Assembly: GCF_038396675.1 (NCBI RefSeq)
Contig: NC_088920.1
Coordinates: 64,412,001-64,476,000, forward strand
Source: Hydra vulgaris
Lineage: Eukaryota > Cnidaria > Hydrozoa > Anthoathecata > Hydridae
Reading direction: 5' to 3'
DNA: 64,000 bases
A program made the translations under genes and the position numbers. The notes below the pieces were generated by a model that saw only the letters and a list, made by a program, of their open reading frames with translations, searched no databases and had not been told where the DNA came from. Shown here piece after piece: positions 9,660-20,364 of this stretch (position 1 is the stretch's first letter; every line of letters starts with the position of its first letter).

Positions 9660-11890
9660 CACCTCATATGAATGATTATAAAAGAGACTCCCAAAAAATT
9701 TAGCCATCTCTTGCTGGCATTCTGCTTTAATAGGTATCATATGAGGGTGCTAATACTATGCTAGTTGATCTGAGGATAGTTGAGGGAATCCTTTTTGAAC
9801 CTAGAAATGTGAAAAAGATATAGTAAATAAATGTTAATTGTTGTAAGTTAAAATTATAAGTAGTAATTTTCTACTTTCACTACTTTCCAATTATAAAAAG
9901 TAGCACTTTACTATTTTTTGTATAATATACTAATTGTAGGTAAAACAAAAGGTATAGCCTTTTGGAGTCACCTTTGAAGAATTAAAATATTTGTACTAGC
10001 TAATGTCTTGACTTTCAAACTTTTCCAACAAAAGAAATTTATCCACATGCCTACGACAAGCAAACTAGAAAAGGGCACAATCTAATTCTTTTTCTAGAGA
10101 CACACATGCAGTGGTTCTCTTTTTTGAAAATGTATATCAATACAGTGTAGTTGTATGATTTTCATTCAGATATTTTATATTTAATTGGGCTTACCTGTAT
10201 TTGATGAAGTTGTATTGAAAACCATGCCAGATACATTTTTTTCACACTTTCATTCTCTAAGAAGTTTGTTATTTGCCTTAGCTATGGTGTTTTAAAAAAC
10301 TTAACCAGTTTCTTTAGTTGATTTTAGAGGTGGGAGAACGCCAGGGAACTTTGCTCGATCAGCCACACACCAGAATTTGCAATTGGTCATCCGTTACTTT
10401 GGAATGAGTGTTCATAAGTTTTCCATTCGAACGCAACAGCATTTTTGGCGCATTCATTTTTCTTTGATCTTCACTTTTATGTTGGATACAATGACAGTTT
10501 TATACCAATGGGCTGTCCTTGTTTTTAAGCATAGCTTTAAGACTGACCCCTTGTATGCTGCTACAAGAGAATACAGTATTGGCACTAATTTGGGTTGATT
10601 AGATGTTGTTACAGATACTGCATGAAACAAAGTCAGAGATTTTCAATATATCATGAAGAACAAAGATATCTATGCTAGATTTAACTATTTTTCTGTGTTT
10701 CCTATTCCTTGCTCTAGTTTCCTATTCTGTGGTCTAGCGCAAACTTCTTCAATGTACTCATCCTCATAAGAGCTCCTGCCTGGTTTAAGATTTATCATTT
10801 TAAACTTACGTTTACAAGGGTTCATTTTTTCTTACTTCAGATTATTTTTTTGTCTTTCTATTTGCTTTTTTTTTTTTTCTGTGACTACCTTGTCCTCCCC
10901 AGAATATGTAGTTATTCTATAACACAAACTACTTTTTATAAATTTAATGTCAACATCAATGGCATCTTGCAGATACGTAACAATTTCATACATTTGTTGC
11001 GACCCTTTCATCCATTATTAAATACTAAAAAATACAACCTTACATTTCTTAAAAAAAAATGAATATGCTTATATTTCTGAAAAGAACTCTTTATACTTTA
11101 TACATAGTAATAAACTAATCTGAAGTAAAAATCTGATTTTTATGACATTAATATGCAGTAATATAAAAAGGAAAACAGTATTAACTTCAATACTTATTAT
11201 ATTATACAAAATTAAAGACATTTTTTCTTCATAGTTAAATTGTTTTTACTTACTATAAAAATAACTTTACAAAAAATACACGTAATCCAAAAAATATTAT
11301 TATACATAAATTTTATATATAGCTCCACATAATTCACGTAACACATAAACTACTAAATTTTAAAAAAGGTCCGGTACAACAAAAAACAAACAAAACTAAT
11401 AATAGCAACAAAAAAGTTTGACCCACAATCCCAACAAGTTGAATAAAAATGATTAAAAAAAAACGAAATTCAGTGTTAGAGCTACCACAAATATTGCACA
11501 AGCTTTATAAAATACATTAGTTTATTACATTAAACATTCAACTACATTAAAATATTATTCTTCATGAAATGCATTAATTAGTTAAAATAATTAATAGTAT
11601 AAATTGCGCATTCTATCATTCAGTCCAATTCTGTCCGTTTTCTTTATGCTATCTTTCTAACTCAACATCTTCTGACTTTTGCACTAACTTCTTCTTTCTT
11701 TTTAAACTCACTAACTCTAGGTCAGCAAAGCGAGTGATGATTCTCTTTAGTGAGCTGAACCTGTCTTCGCAGGCCCAGTTATGTTGACTCTCTATGGCAA
11801 TTAGCCGGACGAGGATAAACCACAATACCCAAAATTTTCATGAAATTTCACAGAGATGCTTTTTAGACCAATATGCAATACTAAAATTAC
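9660..11890. other. Long stretch without a recognised gene
   Basis: A 73-codon open frame at 10377-10598 and a 70-codon frame at 10850-11062 match nothing I recognise and have no splice or start support. About 11690-11800 is locally less AT-rich and reads on the minus strand as a short Cys/His-containing peptide interrupted by stops; I cannot name it. The rest is AT-rich spacer. Confidence 0.4.
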
Positions 11891-11896
11891 GAAACA

Positions 11897-12526
11897 TTGA
11901 CGTTGACGTTTACGAAACATTTCATTGACGAGAACATCACATGGAAACATCATATTAACTATGTCTGCTCGAAAGTTTCAAAAAGTATTGGAATTCTATA
12001 TAAGGCGCGTACTTATTTAGATAAAAATAATTTAACTAAACTTTATTATTCTTTTATTCATAGTTATATAAGTTATGGAATTATTGCCTGGGGTAGTACT
12101 GATCAAAGCAATTTACAATGTCTCCATCGCCGTCAGAAACATGCGATCCGTGTAATTAATTTTGCGGATCGGTTCTCAAATTCCTCAATATTTTTCAATC
12201 AAATGAAAATCCTCAATGTTTATAAACTAAACGTATATAAAAATTTATCTTTTGTTTATATGTGGAAGTATGATTTATCTCCTTTAATTTTTAAAGACCT
12301 TTTTATTTTGAAACCTCTAAGCAAGTTTAACATGAGGAATAATAACTATTTAAATAAACCACTCTGTCGAACAAAGTTCAATCAATTCTGTATCACTTAT
12401 CGTGCAGCTCATCTCTGGAACAAAATTATTTTGCCTAACTTCGGCTTACCCCTAACTTATTCTGTTTTTAAAATTAAATTAAAAGATCTCATTCTCTCTA
12501 TTGAAAATATCTTAGAATATTTTTAA
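11897..12526 (+). pseudogene. Non-LTR retrotransposon ORF2, C-terminal end (5'-truncated)
   Basis: Homology starts near DENITWKHHI (about 11925), the segment just after the RT palm in CR1/L2-like LINEs, and is open to the natural stop at 12524-12526. Recognisable blocks are ISKSIGILYKA-type thumb sequence, LYYSFIHSYISYGIIAWGST and a C-terminal AAHLWNKIILP block. All are shared with the LINEs at 59.4-62.2 kb and 63.1-64 kb. The palm (FxDLSKAFD, FADD) is absent, as in a 5'-truncated insertion that kept an intact 3' end. The first codons of the frame are chance sequence upstream of the truncation. Confidence 0.85.
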
Positions 12527-12780
12527 TTTGTCTTATGATATATAATAATTTTGAAATGTATGTTCAATCTTTGTTTTATACTTGTTGACAATTTGTTTCT
12601 ATTTATCTAAGTACTATTTTAATATTTTTATGTTAATTTTTTACGTTCTCTTATTGTAAAAAGGCGTTTTTATAATACTTTATGTACTCAGTTTTGTAAA
12701 AGGCTTCTGACGATAAGATCATTTGATCTTCTTTTAGAAGCCTTGTTTGTATTTGAAAAAAATATGTAATTTATATATAT
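12527..12780 (+). mobile_element. LINE 3' untranslated tail with terminal hairpin
   Basis: The UTR follows the ORF2 stop directly. Near its end GATAAGATCATTTGATCTTC forms a small hairpin (AAGATC / GATCTT, 4-nt loop), enclosed by a longer repeat AAGGCTTCT...AGAAGCCTT (about 12700-12746). The same hairpin plan recurs at the end of other LINEs and SINEs in the window. In L2/CR1-type elements such a 3' stem-loop is the known reverse-transcriptase recognition signal; applying that here is inference. Confidence 0.7.
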
Positions 12781-12969
12781 ATTACGTCAAATGTAAACAA
12801 AAACTTACGAAAAAAAAAAAACAAAAAAAAAACAGCCTTCTACAGTAAAAATTTAACATTTATATATATATTTAAATTGTAAAACAGATTTTATAATAAT
12901 AATAATTCAAACTAACTTTAGAAATAATTTTTACAAATTTAAACAAACAAATCAGGAGGTTTCACACGA

Positions 12970-13080
12970 ATATTGACTAAAACAGTAAGAATATGAACAA
13001 TATTCAAAAACAGTAAGAACAACCATGAACAATATTCAAAAACAGTAAGAACAACTATGAACAATATTCAAAAATATGTT
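12970..13080. repeat. Short minisatellite, about 33-bp unit, 3 copies
   Basis: Tandem copies of AACAATATTCAAAAACAGTA followed by AGAACAAC(C/T)ATG. No further structure is seen. Confidence 0.75.
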
Positions 13081-13190
13081 CTTCAAGTTATTTCTTATGC
13101 ATCAAACATCTTGTAACATAAAAGAAAAAAAAAACACATTAAAAAAATTTGCATAAATTATAATGCATACATTCTTTTTGTGTGGTTTTT

Positions 13191-13354
13191 AAGGTGCTCC
13201 TAGAAATCCTTACGGTCTTATCACAATATACCGCAGAAGAGAAATTTAACTCGGAAGTTTACGCCTTCTTCCTTACAAATGTTGCTTATTGGGTTCGAGC
13301 CGGCGTTGAACTTTGGACCTTTGGTTCTAAGCCTGAACAGCGCCATAGCTGTAC
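13191..13354 (-). repeat. tRNA-derived SINE, degenerate copy
   Basis: On the minus strand the copy begins with a decayed tRNA-like head. A box B-like AGTTCAACGCC is visible, while box A is poor. It ends with the conserved tail hairpin region (plus-strand GTCTTATCACAATATACCGC, 13215-13234) and a GGTGCTCC end. It is the same family as the copies at 13.5, 44.4 and 49.4 kb. Confidence 0.65.
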
Positions 13355-13498
13355 AGATATAAATATAAAATATATAAATATTAAATAAATAACATATAAA
13401 GTTAATAACACAATAAATGAATGGAATATGTTATCTAGAAATACCTCCAAACATGTGTCTGGTACTGCCAATTCATACTTTTTTTTCAATTTTATTCA

Positions 13499-13656
13499 GG
13501 CGCCCAAAGAAGTCCTTACGGTCTTATCATAGAGCACCGCGGATGAGCATTTAATTTGAAGTTCACGCCTCCTTCCGAACTGATGTCGCAAAACTTGCTT
13601 AGAGGTAGGGCAGTGGTAGCGTACTTGCCTCAGAACCACGGATCCTTCGTTTCGTT
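13499..13656 (-). repeat. tRNA-derived SINE, rearranged copy
   Basis: The tail (CGCCCAAAGAAGTCCTTACG on the plus strand) and the core (13521-13540) are in the usual minus orientation. The box A-like stretch GGGCAGTGGTAGCGTACTTG at about 13607-13626 lies on the plus strand, opposite to the rest. The adjacent ACCACGGATCC is again in minus orientation. The head seems to have been inverted or patched from another copy. Confidence 0.6.
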
Positions 13657-15240
13657 ATAAAAAATTTGTTTTTATAAATACTTTAAATTAATATCTACCA
13701 TAAATAGATAAAAATTATATTATATATAAAATTAAGAAAAATAAGCAAACCAAATACGGTGATACTTGGCTATTCTATTTGGCTCATGAACATGAACTTT
13801 TACAGGATTTTTTAATTTTTCAGAAATGACACTTTCTGGCATTGTTCAAAAATCTTAAAATGCACAAAAGTTATGACCATGGAAAATTTAAAATGGTGAG
13901 GAAAGAAAAAATTTTGCAACTTTAGAAAGTTACAAGATTTTTTAATGAAGTTTAAAACCTGTTGATGAGTTTAAATTTAGAATAAAATAATTGTGTGGAA
14001 AATATACTCATTGCCATCACGTTTTATGGTCAAACGTTTTAAAATATTTTTGTAAAGCATAAGCATACTAAGATATTTTTGCAAAGCATAAGCGTTTGGA
14101 GTTAGCAGCTGAAAAGTTTGGAAAATTGCGACCTGAAAATTATCTTATGTTTTGACTTTTTGAGCAATTGATAGCATTATGTGTCCAAAATGTTTTTCTA
14201 TTGTATTGAAGCCTAAGTTATAAGTAAAAAAGGAGCGAAGAAAACATAAGTTATAAAATAGTATATAAAGTTTTGTGTTTTTTATTCATTTTCCTCTCAA
14301 AACTGAAAAAAAGATAGAATAAGATAATTCTAGCCTCGCGAAATGGCTGCGAGTGTCATATATAAAGCATCAAAAAATCTTGCGGCCGTCCAAGCACATA
14401 TGACAAATATTTTGCGCATGCCATAAATTCACTTGAAGAATGTTTTTATAGTATTCAAAAAGATAATTAATTTAGCTTCCTGCACATTACGTGTTCGACA
14501 TTTTCCTTTTGTCGTTACCGAATTTTCTTCATTGGTTTAGCATTTGAACCACCTTTCTTTAATTTTCTATTCTTACTGTTTTTTAATTTCTTTATAATCG
14601 TTACTATTTTTTAATTACTTATTCTTTTATTGAAACTCTTTAAAAAAATTATACATATTTTGAATTTTTCAGTTACAACGCACACGCCGATTGCAAAGAT
14701 TTCACGAGCTCGTTTGGTACTTCAAAAATTTTAAAAAATTAAGTATATTTTTGCAAGTGCTTACTCGAGACTCGAAAAAGCCCGTGGTTTAAATCCCTTT
14801 TTCGAGCCGAAAAGCGGAAGCGATAAATCTTTTTATTATAAACCATAGTCAACCATAAAATCTTTTTAGAGTTAAAATAAAAAAAATTGAGCTTTCCAAA
14901 AGCTCTCTTGTTTATTTATAAATTTTTTTAAGGATACTTTCCAATAAAAGTAATTATGCAAACTTGTATTATACTACAGTAGCGGTACACGAAAAAGTTA
15001 AAGATAAATTATAGTTTTAAAATAAATTTAAATTTTACCCGATTAAACTTACTTTTTCAACAAACAAAAAAATTGAATTTCAAAACAAGTACTCAATTAA
15101 ATGTTTTCTTCATTAAAGAAAATTTAAATTGTTTAAATACATTTCCAGAGTGGCTTAAACATCTGTACTAATAACACACAAAAAACATCTGTCTATTTTA
15201 ATGTTCGTCACGTTAATTGTTCAAACAGACTTAGTTTACA
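13657..15240. other. Intergenic, no gene recognised
   Basis: AT-rich spacer. A direct repeat of about 30 bp containing GCAAAGCATAAGCRT occurs at about 14052-14095. Around 14680-14830 base composition is more balanced (CGAGCTCG, CTCGAGACTCGAAAAAGCCC), but I see no long reading frame or RNA gene. Confidence 0.4.
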
Positions 15241-15262
15241 TTATATATATACATATATATAT

Positions 15263-15356
<94 letters not shown>
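15241..15356. repeat. (TA)n microsatellite
   Basis: About 115 bp of nearly uninterrupted TA dinucleotides with a few C substitutions at the left edge. It lies about 0.95 kb past the stop codon of the SOX gene. Confidence 0.98.
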
Positions 15357-15359
<3 letters not shown>

Positions 15360-16296
15360 TAGTAATAAAATATATTTTCAGTTTTTATTTATTAACTAGA
15401 TAATAAATAAAAAAATAAAACCACAATATTCTGATTTAAATTGAAAAATATTATTTATATAAAAATAAAAATTTCTCATTTTTTAAATTTATTTTCGTTT
15501 ACAAAATTTATTTCACAAATATCGACAGCACATTAGTTTTACAACAGAAAACATGAACTGAACCTAAAAAAATAATGTGAAAAACATTTAAAAAAATAAT
15601 AATTAGTTTTCACATCTCAAAAGTTCTGTTAAAAAAGGCTTGCAAAGACAAACCAATTTTTTAAAAATTAGATAAAAAAAAAAAAAGTTTTAAAAAATCA
15701 ATGTAAAAAATGATATTGCATCTTCGAAAATAATTAAAACCTCTGAGAGTAAAAACACAAAGTAAACAAAATAAAAAGTATTTTTATTCTAAGAAAAAGA
15801 AAGAAAATCATAAAAAACATTTCCTTCCAAGATTTAAGCACTTTATTGAAGGAGATTACTTAAATAGAAATACATAAAACAACAACAAATATAAAAATTA
15901 ATTCCAATGGTCATATAATTTTTAGTAACTAATCAAAACCAAAATTAAAAATCAAAAAACTTAGAAATATATGCTCACGTATCTAGCTCAGTATATACAT
16001 ATAAATTCTTAATACGATTTGAAGATTGTTCAAAACTATATGTTTAAAAATATGTTTCTACAAGCAAATTAAAAAATAATAATAAATAACTTTACTTGTT
16101 TACACACCAAGTAGATTTTGTTTCTTTAGCAATAAAAGAAATTATAAATTTAGATTTATATCTGTACAAAAGTTTCCAAGTTATTTCAGTTGAGCTTTTT
16201 AACTCATATTAACTTGAGGCAGTTATAATAGCATTTTAAGTATGATATCACAATTATTATGACAATCGATATGTTTATTTAGTTCAGAATAATTTT
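15357..16296 (-). other. 3' flank / probable 3' UTR of the SOX gene
   Basis: Repeat-poor, A-rich sequence downstream of the SOX stop on the minus strand. It holds several AATAAA signals on that strand, for example at 16274-16279 (only 18 bp after the stop) and 15842-15847 (about 450 bp after). The second distance is more usual for a 3' UTR. No other gene is visible. Confidence 0.45.
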
Positions 16297-17460
16297 TTAC
16301 TGCGTTGCAGTGTTGGACGAAATAGAGTATGTTGGTGTATTAACTCTTCTACTTTGGTGATCATCTGAAATATTTCGTGTTGTACCCTCACGAGTTTGTT
16401 CACGTTTCACATTTCCATGAGGTTGTTCTAATATAGTCATTGTTGCATATGGTATTTTTGGATCATATGTTAGGTTACAATTATGATCAACAGCAGTTGG
16501 ATAAATACCAATCGGGTAATAAACACTTGGTGCAATTGTTGAACGAACAGCATCATGATGCATTGATAAATGACTAGTTGCTTTTTCTGTAGATACAGTG
16601 ATAGATGATGTGTCTGGTTTAAGTGTTAAAGCATGTGAATAAGGCTGCCCACTATATGTACCCATAGCAGCACCATTAAGATATGGAAATCCTAACGGAC
16701 TATACATGTAAGTTGGAGTACCTGAATGTACAACACTGTATTGGGCAGATAAACCAGTTGCAGCTGTTACTGAGGAACTTGACGAAGAAGATAATTGTGA
16801 TTGTGATATAGTACTGGTCACTGCAATGGCTGCTCCATGTGGAAAGCCATAGACAGCTGATGGCGATGTATTACTTGCATATGCTTCATGTCCATTTACT
16901 AGTGCAGATAAATAGCCATTAAAGGGGTAATTAATACCTCCTGTTATTGCATAACCAGAAGTGTACTGTGTGGGCATGAAAATTTGTTTCCCATCAGTTG
17001 TTATTACATGAGGCATCTTCTGTTCATTCTTTTTTGATGAAGTCTTAGCTTTACGACGTGGTCTATACTTGTAATCAGGATGTGATTTCATATGTTCAGC
17101 TCTTAAACGCTTTGCTTCAAAAACAAAAGGAGCCTTTTCATCTTCAGTTAAAACTTTCCACTCGGCTCCCAAGCGTTTGCTTATTTCACTGTTATGCATT
17201 TTAGGATTTTCATGTGCGAGTCTTCGTCGCTTCTCGCGAGACCACACCATGAAAGAATTCATCGGTCTTTTGACCTTATCAAAATCTTCTTGTTTAGAAG
17301 TTTCATGATCGGAAACAAGAGAATTAGATACACGATTTGATAGGTTTAAATTTTGTGGAACAAGCATGGATTGCGAAGTGTTGTAACCTACAACTTGCTT
17401 AAAATGAGCATCATTATTGGCGTCAGAGGGATGTTGAATAACATTAATTGCAGTGGCCAT
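16297..17460 (-). CDS. SoxB: SOX group B HMG-box transcription factor
   Basis: An uninterrupted 387-residue protein in one exon. The HMG box spans about residues 62-131 ([12 protein letters not shown] through [11 protein letters not shown]). The segment [17 protein letters not shown] and the RPRRKAKT tail are group B hallmarks, rather than the E/F-type PDLHNAELSK. The box binds the ACAAT-type site in the minor groove and bends DNA, so the protein acts in the nucleus, typically in stem or neural cell fate in animals. The basic RPRRK stretch is the usual nuclear localisation signal. Residues about 219-232 are a Ser run. The remaining C-terminal half is Tyr/Ser/Thr/Pro-rich and probably the transactivation domain. 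VKRE (351-354) fits a SUMO consensus. The start is the first ATG after an in-frame TAA five codons upstream (17473-17475), with G at +4. It could be a close paralogue within group B. Confidence 0.95.
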   Translation of the reverse strand: MATAINVIQHPSDANNDAHFKQVVGYNTSQSMLVPQNLNLSNRVSNSLVSDHETSKQEDFDKVKRPMNSFMVWSREKRRRLAHENPKMHNSEISKRLGAEWKVLTEDEKAPFVFEAKRLRAEHMKSHPDYKYRPRRKAKTSSKKNEQKMPHVITTDGKQIFMPTQYTSGYAITGGINYPFNGYLSALVNGHEAYASNTSPSAVYGFPHGAAIAVTSTISQSQLSSSSSSSVTAATGLSAQYSVVHSGTPTYMYSPLGFPYLNGAAMGTYSGQPYSHALTLKPDTSSITVSTEKATSHLSMHHDAVRSTIAPSVYYPIGIYPTAVDHNCNLTYDPKIPYATMTILEQPHGNVKREQTREGTTRNISDDHQSRRVNTPTYSISSNTATQ

Positions 17461-18100
17461 AACCGCAAAAAATTAAAAGCGTAAACTATTCCAAAATAAT
17501 TCAATGTAAAAAATTAAAATTAATAGTCGCGCTGTTAAGTTGTTTTTTGAAATATATGGTTTATTGTTTTTAAATTTTATTATTTAGTTACAACTCCAAC
17601 CTCGTGGTTTAATTTTCGGTTGGTTTACGAGTTCCAAGAACTTCTCCGATTTCTTTTAAAGCCACTTCTATAAATCTCTTGTTCGGTACCAGTTATAACA
17701 AAGTAAAACAACAACGACAATAATTTCTGAATGAAAAGACGAATAATAGTCACCTATTCAGAATCCGTTTCCAAAGCACGACATGCACATTGCTTTCGTA
17801 TCAAATATTGTGTATGGGATTTATTGTCTTTGAGTAATTAAACACGCTTGATTGACAGCTAAATCCCCAATCAAAATTAAGTTCAGGCAACCTCAACCGC
17901 GTTCTCTTCGTAAGTTTTCTAAAGAAGAATAAGTACTATATGTCGAATGCTAATATAAAAAAAACTGTCGAGCAGTTGTTTTGATTAAAGCAGATTATTA
18001 AGTTAAACTATTAAAGCACGCGCTTATCGCTCTCCATTGCAGATATTAAAAAAAAATTTTCTGGCTGTATAAGTTTTACTACTTTAACGAAAAAACATAA
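17461..18100 (-). promoter_or_regulatory. Upstream / 5' UTR and promoter-proximal DNA of the SOX gene
   Basis: Base composition is less AT-rich here than in the surrounding spacer, and no transposon ends are seen. TGATTGACAG at 17849-17858 exactly matches the PBX-PREP/MEIS (TALE homeodomain) composite site. TAATTA (17835-17840) is a homeodomain core, and ATTGTGT/ACAAT-type SOX-like sites lie nearby. Promoter function is inferred from position only. Confidence 0.45.
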
Positions 18101-19190
18101 ACTGAAATAATTTTTGGAAAAAAAACTTAATTAAAAATAAAATTACCAAAAAGCTTTAAAAACTTTTAAAAATGAAATACATATTTAACGTGCGGTAAAT
18201 CAAATATTTTAAACTTTTAAAAGTTTACTGCGTTGAATTAACAAACTTTTTTCAATAAAACAGTTGAAAACTTGATTTTCCAAAGAGTTCATAACATAAT
18301 CACAATCATAAACAAATTTGCAAATTTAAAAATTGGTATATGACCGACCGCTAATACAATACCGATAAGACTTTTTTTGTGTGGATAAAACTGAAACTTT
18401 TGTGGATAAAACTGAAACTTTGAGCAATTGAAGTTGAGATATTAGTTAATTTAAAGTTTTGTATCTTATTTTACACAGCTAAAAACATCGCGTTAAAAAT
18501 GTTTTACCTGTATCAATTTAATAGAGAGAGAGAGAGATTATAGGAGCGCATTTTTTTCTCTCAGTGGTTTTTATCAAGTTTCTTATCGGCTACTTAATAA
18601 CCTATTTTCATTCTTATTCCCAAATTTTTTTTGCTTAGCTTGAATTTTAAAAAACGCATTGTTGTTTCTGAAATGGTGAAACGGTATCGTACAATCATAG
18701 GAATATTTGTTATTACCATTTTTATTTATTCGTAATAAGTCATATATTTTTAAACAGTTGTATGACTCTGTTCATTGCTATTATTAATGTTACCTTTTTT
18801 TTTTTCAGCAATGTCATTTTGTCGGATCACTATTTTTTTTAAATTAATATCAATTGTCGTATTACTACTTTTGGGCCTTATAAAATTGAAAAGATAAAAT
18901 ATGAACTTATTTTTTTAATAGGTTTTTTGGGAAATCAGAATAGTACCGAAAATCAACTGCTTTTTTTAATGATTAGGTCGAAAAAAAACCCTGATGGAAA
19001 CTCATTTTAATGGTTGAGATCGAAATTATAATTTTCTAATTTATGTCGAAAAGTATCAATTTTGAAATTCACAAATGTAGCTCATTATCGAAAACGGGGA
19101 AAACAAAATAGTATTGAAAAATAGCTGCTTGATAAAACTGATGTCTAATCAACGTATTATAATTTTTATTACCATGCGAGGAGTGTTGCT
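18101..19190. other. Distal upstream region of SOX, no gene
   Basis: AT-rich and non-coding. It contains a GTGGATAAAACTGAAACTTT direct repeat (about 18381-18420) and a short (AG)n run at 18524-18537. Confidence 0.4.
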
Positions 19191-19530
19191 ACATAGGCTT
19201 ACAAAAAGAACACTCAAGGAGTGCTGCTACATCGACTGACAAATAGGCTTACAAAAAGAACACTCAAGGAGTGCTGCTACATCGACTGACAAATAGGCTT
19301 ACAAAAAGAACACTCAAGGAGTGCTGCTACATCGACTGACAAATAGGCTTACAAAAAGAACACTCAAGGAGTGCTGCTACATCGACTGACAAATAGGCTT
19401 ACAAAAAGAACACTCAAGGAGTGCTGCTACATCGACTGACAAATAGGCTTACAAAAAGAACACTCAAGGAGTGCTGCTACATCGACTAACAAATAGGTAG
19501 AACATGCATCGAGTGTTGCTACATCTACTG
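19191..19530. repeat. Minisatellite, 50-bp unit, about 6 copies
   Basis: Almost identical 50-bp units containing GGAGTGCTGCTACATCGACT and GACAAATAGGCTTACAAAAA. The final copy diverges to ACAAATAGGTAGAACATGC. The same unit, more degenerate, forms the array at 40.74-40.95 kb, and both arrays end with a similar ACTGAGG...ATCAATTAAAAAAAA flank. They are therefore two copies of one dispersed repeat with a variable internal array. Confidence 0.95.
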
Positions 19531-19625
19531 AGGATTTGATTTTTTTCTATCAATTAAAAAAAATTTCATCATAATCATTTTCTTGTTTTCAATTTTTAAT
19601 TTCGATATTAGTCATTTTCTGCTAA

Positions 19626-19749
19626 TTTCGATCTTCTTCAGCTTTCGATCTTCTTCAGCTTTCGATCTTCTTCAGCTTTCGATCTTCTTCAGCTTTCGAT
19701 CTTCTTCAGCTTTCGATCTTCTTCAGCTTTCGATCTTCTTCAGCTTTCG
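19626..19749. repeat. Minisatellite, 17-bp unit, 7 copies
   Basis: Seven near-perfect copies of TTTCGATCTTCTTCAGC. Because 17 is not a multiple of three, the reading frame shifts at each unit. A 72-codon open frame across it (19583-19801) is a by-product of the repeat. Confidence 0.95.
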
Positions 19750-20164
19750 GGATTTTCAATGCTATTTACAATTTCGGTTTTATTTCCTATTTCGATATTA
19801 ATCCGGAAAGTCACTTTTCGAATTAAATTAGTTTTTGTTGTTTTTGATACTATTATTACTCCCCTTATTGTTAAGAAAAATGTTACATTTGTACTATAAG
19901 TTTACATTTTTATATTATATTTTTAAATTGGAAGCTTTAAATCTTAAAAAGTCGAAATGAGTGTCAATTTTACATTATTTATCAACAACTCTAGTTAAGT
20001 AGTTTGTTTACTCTAATAAAAAAGTTCTAAAAGATTTTTTAAAAAAACAAACTTCTGCTAAGAACTCTCATAAATAAAACTGTATCTGGGTATAGGATAA
20101 TATACTAGCCGCTGCTGTTCAGTTATATTTTTTTTTTTACAGAATGTAAAAATAGCTTGCAGGC

Positions 20165-20300
20165 TGGAAATTCAGCTAGATATACACGCTTAAATTCACG
20201 CTGGAAATTCAGCTAGATATACTCGCTTAAATTAACGCTGGAAATTCAGTTAGATATACACGCTTAAATTCACGCTGGAAATTCAGCTAGATATACATAA
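20165..20300. repeat. Minisatellite, about 37-bp unit, about 4 copies
   Basis: Tandem GCTGGAAATTCAGCTAGATA followed by TACACGCTTAAATTCAC, with single-base differences between copies. Confidence 0.9.
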
Positions 20301-20364
20301 AATAATAAAAGAACTAAAATGAAAAGTTTGGACTTTCTACCTCACTGATTATATTCTTTCAATG

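Noticed and set aside
19583..19801. ORF with repeated FRSSSAFDLLQ
   Set aside because: Produced by the 17-bp minisatellite, whose three-frame cycling yields the 17-residue peptide repeat.
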